A stretch of 17,127 nucleotides of DNA from an uncultured Coriobacteriaceae bacterium (GTDB lineage Bacteria; Actinomycetota; Coriobacteriia; Coriobacteriales; Eggerthellaceae), in NCBI GenBank assembly GCA_902781245.1, contig CACZIP010000009.1, positions 1 to 17,127 on the forward strand, written 5' to 3'. The notes under the pieces were generated by a model, which made no database searches, was not told the origin of the DNA, and saw only the letters and a list, made by a program, of their open reading frames with translations. Shown one piece after another: positions 12,092-17,127 of this stretch. Position 1 is the stretch's first letter, and each line of letters starts with the position of its first letter. The translations under genes and the position numbers were made by a program.

Positions 12092-13299
12092 AAATCGGCA
12101 GGTTTCGGCCCCAAACCACGCAGCGCGAGCGCCAGCTGAAGCGAGAAGCACGTGTGCTCGTCCGACAAATCGACTCCCACCGTCTCCTCGATGCGCTGGA
12201 CGCGGTAATACAGCGAGTTCTTGTGCATGTGGAGCGCCTTCGCAGCGGAAGCGACGTTTCTGCCGCAGTTCAGGTAAGCCGCCAAGGTTTCGACGTAGTT
12301 CGTGCCGTCGAGAGCGTCAAGCTGGTCGAGAAGCTCGAGCTCACGTGAAGCGAACGAAGCGCGCTTCTCAACATTGGACGTCGTCGCAAGCTCCAAAAGG
12401 TGCTGAAGCGCCACGCTGTCGTACGGGATGATGGCGCCAGGCTCGGCTTCCCCGGTGATCCGTATCGCCGCGTCGGCCTGGCGCCACGCGCTTCCCAAAA
12501 GCGTAACGAGCTTAAACGCCCTGCTGCACCCCACGACGACGCCGCCAAGGTACGCTGTAGCGCGCAGCCGTTCGGCGACGCGCGCAAGAGAAATGGCGCC
12601 GTCGATCACCTGAACGCATTCGCCCTCGCGAAACGTGCTGGCAGATCCCGGAAAAGCACGATCAAGATGCGAAGACAAGTATGATTGCGAGATGGCTTTC
12701 TCGGGATTCACCTGCCTGAGCACCAGCAGGCGAACGGTTTGGGGCAGTTCGCAACCAAACGATGCCATGCGCCTTCTGGCCTCTTCCTCGTCTCTCATCT
12801 CGTCCGCTATCAGCCTATTGAGAACTTGCTTGCATCCATCCGATAGCGGGCTATCATAGCGAGTTCTGCGCAGCTCGTATGCAAGCGTTTGGCATACAAC
12901 GGGCAGCAGCTCTTCATCGTCTGCTTCGAAAGGTCGTTTCGCCTCGGTCACCACCACATGTCCCAGGAGTTGCCGGCCATCGCGCACGCGGGCCGCCAGG
13001 TAGCGCGGATGCCCCTCGAATTCACCGATGATTGGCTGGTCACGATGGTAGATTTTCTCCAAAGCTCCTGCTTGCGCAGCCATGTTCACCAAACCCATCT
13101 GCCGGTCGAAGTCATTCTCAGCAGAGAAATCATCGGGCCCTTCGCCCATATCGGAACTCTTGCAAATGACCACCATACCCATATCGGCCATGAAGATCGG
13201 GTTTCCGAGAAGCGATGCCGCAACATCGACGAGGTGCTGGAGCCCTTTGTGGCTGAGATGGGCATCGAACAGTTCGAGCTTTTTCTCCGAGATACCCAT
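12088..13299 (-). CDS. PucR/CdaR-type transcriptional regulator
   Basis: A 403-residue regulator. The C-terminal part (about 335-380) is the PucR-type helix-turn-helix: YVETLAAYLNCGRNVASAAK, then LHMHKNSLYYRVQRIEE, a very typical motif. The N-terminal part (about 20-140) looks like a GAF-like sensor (NPIFMADMGMVVICKSSD, and GHVVVTEAKRPFEADDEELLPVVCQTLAYELRR near its end). The middle resembles the GGDEF-like fold of CdaR regulators. Such proteins usually activate catabolic genes when they bind a metabolite. ATG 13299 follows a GGGGGG purine run. It precedes the O-demethylase on the same strand and diverges from the flavin oxidoreductase, so it is a candidate activator of both. A 31-bp palindrome (13326-13356) lies 26 bp before its start codon. 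Confidence 0.88.
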   Translation of the reverse strand: MGISEKKLELFDAHLSHKGLQHLVDVAASLLGNPIFMADMGMVVICKSSDMGEGPDDFSAENDFDRQMGLVNMAAQAGALEKIYHRDQPIIGEFEGHPRYLAARVRDGRQLLGHVVVTEAKRPFEADDEELLPVVCQTLAYELRRTRYDSPLSDGCKQVLNRLIADEMRDEEEARRRMASFGCELPQTVRLLVLRQVNPEKAISQSYLSSHLDRAFPGSASTFREGECVQVIDGAISLARVAERLRATAYLGGVVVGCSRAFKLVTLLGSAWRQADAAIRITGEAEPGAIIPYDSVALQHLLELATTSNVEKRASFASRELELLDQLDALDGTNYVETLAAYLNCGRNVASAAKALHMHKNSLYYRVQRIEETVGVDLSDEHTCFSLQLALALRGLGPKPADL

Positions 13300-13550
13300 G
13301 CATCCCCCCGTCGGACCGCTTCGAATGAGACATCAGTACCTGGTACCAGTGTTTCATTTCCCAAGGGTTCTCAACTTGGGATTTGTGAAAAAGCACGAAT
13401 ACCTCAGTGAATCTTTGGGTTAGCGCCTGCTCTAATACATGCCTTCTTTTGCTAAGTTCAATTCAACTCAATCCAGACTATATGAACCAGTGCGCAGCAA
13501 GCAAACGAACCGCCCAGACGCGACAGCAAGCGAAAGGAAGCGTGACGACC
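13300..13550. promoter_or_regulatory. Divergent control region, pucR-type (-) / flavin oxidoreductase (+)
   Basis: 251 bp holding the 31-bp palindrome copy B (13326-13356) and a near-symmetric AGTTCAATTCAACT (13455-13468; 12 of 14 positions symmetric). A weak plus-strand promoter TTCAAT-N16-TATATG may overlap that symmetric site, near 13458-13485. PucR- and LysR-type proteins are the expected binders, but no consensus can be matched with confidence. Confidence 0.35.
13326..13356. repeat. 31-bp GGTACC palindrome, copy B
   Basis: Same 31-bp layout as the copies at 10520 and 15531: outer arms TGAGACA and TGTTTCA, inner arms CAGTACC and GGTACCA, a central T. The outer arms pair with one G-T (G-U in RNA). 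It lies between divergent genes, where an operator would be expected. Confidence 0.8.
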
Positions 13551-15512
13551 ATGAAAAAGTACCCGAAGCTCGGCAAGTCCTGCACGATTCGCGGAGTCAC
13601 CTACCGGAACAGAATCTTCAGCACACCCACTGGACTTACATATCCAGACGAATACAGCGGCGCGCCGGACTTCCGCACGGTGCTGTTCTACGAGAAGAAG
13701 GCGCGCGGCGGTGCGGCGAGCGTAAATTACGGTGAGACGCCGGTGAACGACGTGGATGCGATCAGAAGGCCGAACGTTGATGTCATTAGACCAGATTTCA
13801 CCCGGATGATCTTCCCCGCCAAGGACTGGATAAAGTTCACAGATGCCATCACCAGGCACGGTGCAAATCCTTGCGTCCAGCTTGCACATGCGGGATTGTA
13901 TGGAGTGCCGGTCTTCAACAAACAGTCGACGGGAAAAGTGATCGGGCCGGTAGACATGGATCGAGAAGACGGCGTCCATGTGTCGGCAATGGACGAGGCC
14001 GACATGGAGCGCATCGCGAACGATTTCGCAGAAGCAGCCCTCTGCGCGGTGCAGTCGGGATTCAACCAGGTGATGGTGCAGTGCTGCCACGGGTGGCTAC
14101 TCGCGCAGTTCCTCTCCCCCGCTTGGAACACGCGAACGGACGAATACGGCGGCCCCATCGAGAACCGTGCGAAGTTCCCGCTGCAGGTTCTTCGGACAGT
14201 CAGGGACAAGATTGGAGACGGAGTCGTCATCCAAATTCGCATCAGCGGCGATGAACACCAGGAAAACGGCTGGTCGATTGACGATTGCATAGCGTTCTGC
14301 AAGATGGCGGACGAATTCGTGGACATCATCGAAGTATCGTCTGGCGACTACCACAATTCCGAGCACCACTGCTGGGTGAACCCGCTCATGAACCGCTTCG
14401 TGAACGTGCCCATAGCGCGTGCCCTGAAGGAAGCTGGCGTCCAGGCGAAAATCACTGCTGTGGGAGGGCACAACGATCCCGAAAAGATGGACCAGCTCAT
14501 CGAGGAGGGCGTAATCGACTTCTTCTCGATCGGCCGCGGGATCCTCGCCGACTCCGACCTTCCGAAGAAGCTTCTCTGCGGACGGGAAGAGGACGTGAGG
14601 CCATGCATCCGCTGCAGCGACTGCATGGCAGGCCTCTACACGGGCTTCTACCAATGCAACATCAACCCGGAAGCTGGACAGGAAGCGTACCTGTTGGGAA
14701 CGCCGACCCCCAAATCCAGCAAGAAGGTCGTCGTCGTAGGCGGCGGCGTCGGGGGAATGGAGGCGGCGATCACGGCTTTTGACAGAGGGCACGACGTCAC
14801 GCTGGTCGAGGCGGGCGGCGCGCTCGGAGGCGCCTTGCTGTTCGCCGACCATAGCCATAAAGAAGATTTGAAACGGCTGAAAGACTACTACGTTCGCCAG
14901 GTTGAGAAGCGCGACATCAAGGTCATGCTGAACACGACGGCAAACGCCGCACTTCTGGACGAGCTGAATCCGACCGATGTCATCGTAGCCGCAGGAGCAA
15001 CGCCCCGAGCACTCAACGTTCCCGGAACTGAGCATGCCCGATACGCGACCGCGGCCTACTTCGAACCCGAGACCATCGGCGACAAGGTCGTTCTCATTGG
15101 AGGAGGCACGGTCAACTGTGAAATTGCCATCAGCCTCGCCGACGCTGGCAAGGATGTGACCATTTTGGCAGTTAGGAACACGATAGCCAAAGGCGCGAAC
15201 ATGTTCATTAAGACGACTCTCGACGAGATGTTCGCGGAACGTGCCGAGTCCATCCACGTAATCACCTGGGCTGCCACGAAATCGATTTCCGAAAGGTCGG
15301 TCACGTACACGAACAAGAACGGCGATGATTGCGAGATACAAGCCGACACCGTTCTGTATGCCATCGGCAGCGTACCGAACTCGTCGATCGTCGAAGAGCT
15401 TCAGGATTGGCCGAACTGGGAAAGCTTCCGCGCTGTCGGCGACTGCACGGGCGCAAGCATCGTCAAGAAGGCAATCCATCAGGGACACTACGCAGCACTG
15501 GATATCCTCTAG
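13551..15512 (+). CDS. Old-yellow-enzyme / 2,4-dienoyl-CoA-reductase-type FMN-FeS-FAD oxidoreductase
   Basis: A 653-residue two-part oxidoreductase. ATG 13551 is chosen as the first Met before the conserved start of the barrel; AAAGGAAG lies about 10 bp upstream, and an in-frame GTG at 13542 is an alternative. Residues 1-345 form the FMN-binding TIM barrel (CVQLAHAG, FLSPAWNTRTDEYGGPIENR, SIGRGILADSDLP). Four Cys (352, 355, 358, 369) bind a [4Fe-4S] cluster. Residues 391-653 hold the FAD/NAD(P)H domains (GGGVGGM at 397-403; GGGTVN at 517-522; AVGDCTGA near 628). This is the architecture of 2,4-dienoyl-CoA reductase, BaiCD/BaiH and trimethylamine dehydrogenase. The proton-donor Tyr of the family (in HGYL) is Trp182 here (HGWL), and the second dinucleotide loop ends in Asn instead of Gly. 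It probably moves electrons from NAD(P)H to a small organic substrate, or the reverse; substrate unknown. Confidence 0.88.
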   Translation: MKKYPKLGKSCTIRGVTYRNRIFSTPTGLTYPDEYSGAPDFRTVLFYEKKARGGAASVNYGETPVNDVDAIRRPNVDVIRPDFTRMIFPAKDWIKFTDAITRHGANPCVQLAHAGLYGVPVFNKQSTGKVIGPVDMDREDGVHVSAMDEADMERIANDFAEAALCAVQSGFNQVMVQCCHGWLLAQFLSPAWNTRTDEYGGPIENRAKFPLQVLRTVRDKIGDGVVIQIRISGDEHQENGWSIDDCIAFCKMADEFVDIIEVSSGDYHNSEHHCWVNPLMNRFVNVPIARALKEAGVQAKITAVGGHNDPEKMDQLIEEGVIDFFSIGRGILADSDLPKKLLCGREEDVRPCIRCSDCMAGLYTGFYQCNINPEAGQEAYLLGTPTPKSSKKVVVVGGGVGGMEAAITAFDRGHDVTLVEAGGALGGALLFADHSHKEDLKRLKDYYVRQVEKRDIKVMLNTTANAALLDELNPTDVIVAAGATPRALNVPGTEHARYATAAYFEPETIGDKVVLIGGGTVNCEIAISLADAGKDVTILAVRNTIAKGANMFIKTTLDEMFAERAESIHVITWAATKSISERSVTYTNKNGDDCEIQADTVLYAIGSVPNSSIVEELQDWPNWESFRAVGDCTGASIVKKAIHQGHYAALDIL

Positions 15513-15530
15513 AGGAATCTGCAAGCTTAT

Positions 15531-15561
15531 TGAAACAGCGGTACCTGGTACCGATGTCTCA
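15531..15561. repeat. 31-bp GGTACC palindrome, copy C
   Basis: Outer arms TGAAACA and TGTCTCA, inner arms CGGTACC and GGTACCG, central T. It ends 4 bp before the AGGGGG ribosome site of the LysR-type gene and begins 18 bp after the oxidoreductase stop. On the minus strand the outer arms read like those of copy B. It could regulate the LysR gene, attenuate read-through, or be a dispersed repeat. Confidence 0.85.
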
Positions 15562-15574
15562 TCCAGGGGGAATG

Positions 15575-16474
15575 ATGAGAATCGAGCATGTTGAAGAATT
15601 CATCGACCTTTCGGTTACGCTGAACTTCACACGGACGGCGAAGCACTTCTTCGTCACGCAGCCCGTCCTTTCCAAGCATATCGCTTCTCTCGAACAGGAG
15701 CTCGGTGGCAAGCTCTTCGAACGGGACAAGCACAACATGAGAATGACGCCGTTCGGAGAAGCGCTCCTGCCCTTTGCCAAGCAGCTTGTCGGCGACAAGA
15801 ACAGAATGCTCGCCGAAGCGCAGAGCCTCGCTGCCGGAGGGTCCTCTTCCATTAAGGTTGGGTTCTTGCAGGGCGCTGCCGGAGGGCACATCCCCGAAAT
15901 CCAGAAGCGCTTCCACAGGTTGCACCCGAACGTTACCGTCGAATACTTCACCTATGAATTCGATCGGATCTTCGAATCGCTCAACGACAACTCGACGGAC
16001 GTGATCATAGGGGGGCTCACGCTGTCGCTTCCTAAAGACGCGTACGAAGTGCGTCAGGTTTACGAGGATTCGTATTACGCACTCGTAGCTTCCTCCGACC
16101 CCCTGAGCTCCTTGCAAGCGGTATCTCCCGCAGACCTCAGTGGCAAAACCGTTGTCGTACCAGCTCCTTCGTTCTTCGGGCGCGATATTGAAGCCCTTAG
16201 CAACTGGCTCGACCCGCTCGCCAACGGCATTACCGTGCGTGAGTCCATGCACGACATCAACGCCGCCCCGCTTTCGGTCAAAATCAGCAACGCCGTGAGC
16301 ATCACCTTCGGGCACCTTGCGTCGTATTACGGAAGCGATTACGAACTCATTCCGGTGGAAGGGTTCGACAAGTCGCTCGACATCGTCGTCACCTGGCGGA
16401 AATCCGCCGAAAAGCCCTTCTTCGAAGACTTTGCGTGCATCGTCAAAGATGTCATCGACGAGTTCGGGTATTAA
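15575..16474 (+). CDS. LysR-family transcriptional regulator
   Basis: A 299-residue LysR protein of usual length. ATG 15575 is preferred to the adjacent ATG 15572 because the AGGGGG ribosome site is then better spaced. Residues 1-62 are the winged helix (FIDLSVTLNFTRTAKHFFVTQPVLSKHIASLEQELGGKLFER, a standard LysR text interrupted here only by one fewer small residue). Residues 88-299 are the periplasmic-binding-protein-like effector domain (SSIKVGFLQG, TDVIIGGL, YYALVASSDPL). It lies 62 bp after the flavin oxidoreductase on the same strand, so it is either co-transcribed or expressed from its own promoter around the palindrome at 15531. It probably senses a substrate or product of the neighbouring pathway. 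Confidence 0.92.
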   Translation: MRIEHVEEFIDLSVTLNFTRTAKHFFVTQPVLSKHIASLEQELGGKLFERDKHNMRMTPFGEALLPFAKQLVGDKNRMLAEAQSLAAGGSSSIKVGFLQGAAGGHIPEIQKRFHRLHPNVTVEYFTYEFDRIFESLNDNSTDVIIGGLTLSLPKDAYEVRQVYEDSYYALVASSDPLSSLQAVSPADLSGKTVVVPAPSFFGRDIEALSNWLDPLANGITVRESMHDINAAPLSVKISNAVSITFGHLASYYGSDYELIPVEGFDKSLDIVVTWRKSAEKPFFEDFACIVKDVIDEFGY

Positions 16475-16574
16475 TGCCATAAACAGGCAGCAAACGGAGA
16501 TGTAGGTTAATTCGCGCAGGGCGTATTTTTGCACTGAGACCCATTGCGTGAATAAACCTGCGCCCTTGTTTACG

Positions 16575-16748
16575 TCATCGCGCACTCGAAGGAAGACCGG
16601 GTGGCAACGGCAGCGGAGCGCCGCACGAAGGGCATGTTGTCATGCCCTTCTCGAACGGTTCTCCGCACTTGCGGCACTTCTTGCCCGCTTCTTTAAGCCA
16701 GTCATACCTTCCGCATTTGTTGCAAAGATCACAGGGGTAGCAAGCCAT
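16575..16748 (-). CDS. Small zinc-ribbon protein (57 aa)
   Basis: A 57-residue Cys-rich protein, MACYPCDLCNKC at the start, then KKCRKCGE and TTCPSCGAP. The CxxC pairs at Cys9/12, 25/28 and 39/42 (plus Cys3/6) should hold one or two zinc ions, and the tail is Pro-rich. It has no recognised specific family. It begins 8 bp after the stop of the membrane-protein gene upstream; that stop also overlaps an in-frame GTG (TAGTG, 16759-16755), a possible earlier start three codons upstream. Either way translation is probably coupled to the membrane protein. It converges with the LysR gene; no strong terminator was found between them. Confidence 0.65.
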   Translation of the reverse strand: MACYPCDLCNKCGRYDWLKEAGKKCRKCGEPFEKGMTTCPSCGAPLPLPPGLPSSAR

Positions 16749-16756
16749 GATCGACA

Positions 16757-17127
16757 CTACCCGCTCGCCATGGAGGGATCGAATCCGCTCAGACGAGACG
16801 CAATGGCCATCGCCAGCTTTAACGTGCAAGCAATGCCCAAGAAGCCAGCCGCGATCGCAATCGGCCACAATTGCACCACGACTTGGCAAACCACACCAAA
16901 GCCTCCTTCTTTCACAATGTTGATGAACATGCAAAGGCACAAGATTACCGTCACGTTCACAAGGCTCAGAATGAGGCTGGTAACGAGATGCCGCATAAAC
17001 CCCGATTGAAGGCCGAGCGCGTCGCACACCTTCTGCGCAATGCCGAGGGTGGGTATGATATCGCCCATTGCGTAGCCAACGCAGACGCTTAAGACAAACG
17101 CTTGCAGGAACCCGATTGCAAGTTCCT
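16757..17127 (-). CDS. Multi-helix membrane protein, C-terminal part
   Basis: The frame is open to the right edge, so this is the last ~123 residues of a longer protein; an internal Met at 17068 should not be taken as the start without seeing upstream. Three to four hydrophobic helices are visible: LAIGFLQAFVLSVCVGYAM, HLVTSLILSLVNVTVILCLCMFI, VCQVVVQLWPIAIAAGFLG and a short TLKLAMAIA. The alternation of helices with a central ...SLVNV... resembles small DUF2798-like membrane proteins, but this is a weak resemblance. The gene is directly upstream of, and coupled to, the zinc-ribbon gene. Confidence 0.6.
   Translation of the reverse strand, partial: ELAIGFLQAFVLSVCVGYAMGDIIPTLGIAQKVCDALGLQSGFMRHLVTSLILSLVNVTVILCLCMFINIVKEGGFGVVCQVVVQLWPIAIAAGFLGIACTLKLAMAIASRLSGFDPSMASG

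Noticed and set aside
14097..15524. A 475-codon minus-strand frame
   Set aside because: Antisense to the flavin oxidoreductase, which has a full set of motifs.
16511..16523. TTCGCGCAGGGCG occurs here and at 9523-9535
   Set aside because: A 13-bp match within 17 kb is expected by chance about once or twice, and the flanks differ.

Overview
The window looks like chromosomal DNA of a gut Coriobacteriia member, most likely Eggerthellaceae (Eggerthella/Gordonibacter/Slackia type). I infer this from the GC-rich coding, the Tat-exported DmsA-type molybdoenzyme, the clostridial-type flavin oxidoreductase and the strong GGAGG-type ribosome sites. No rRNA, tRNA, CRISPR array, transposase or phage gene was seen. 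I ran no database search; all family calls are from reading the proteins.

Layout. (1) 1-2469, minus strand: a patatin-like phospholipase, an HxlR-type redox/ligand-responsive regulator and the N-terminal 241 residues of a Tat-exported DmsA-like molybdopterin reductase that runs off the left edge. (2) 2803-4273, plus strand: an exported lipoprotein esterase, an unusual cluster of GAGTC palindromes (one is a perfect 66-bp palindrome) and a 52-residue small protein. (3) 4403-5195: an MntA-HepT toxin-antitoxin pair whose antitoxin carries an extra ribbon-helix-helix domain. (4) 5266-9215: a UvrA2-type ABC ATPase without the UvrB-binding domain (minus), then a ProX/YbaK tRNA-editing deacylase and a GNAT acetyltransferase (plus). 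(5) 9216-9538: an intergenic stretch with a 23-codon fragment that looks like the start of a Rossmann-fold flavoprotein, and a nested inverted repeat. (6) 9539-10453: a second copy of the esterase, without any export signal. (7) 10594-16474: the metabolic cluster, with a LigM-type tetrahydrofolate-dependent O-demethylase and a PucR-type regulator on minus, and divergently an old-yellow-enzyme/FAD oxidoreductase followed by a LysR regulator on plus. (8) 16575-17127, minus: a zinc-ribbon miniprotein coupled to a membrane protein cut by the right edge.

How the genes may work together. The strongest functional unit is region 7. A LigM/DesA-family enzyme moves the methyl group of an aryl methyl ether to tetrahydrofolate. 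Next to it are a two-domain FMN/4Fe-4S/FAD oxidoreductase and two regulators of types often controlling small-molecule catabolism. Together they suggest a small inducible pathway for a methoxylated (perhaps dietary aromatic) compound. In the LigM homologue the catalytic Tyr is kept but the residue at the carboxylate-binding Arg position is Met. In the oxidoreductase the usual catalytic Tyr is Trp. Both changes point away from the textbook substrates.

Two families of intergenic palindromes thread through the window: a 29-bp GAGTC unit (three copies at 3931-4037, perhaps a fourth at 5245-5269) and a 31-bp GGTACC unit (three copies at 10520, 13326 and 15531, all around the metabolic cluster).
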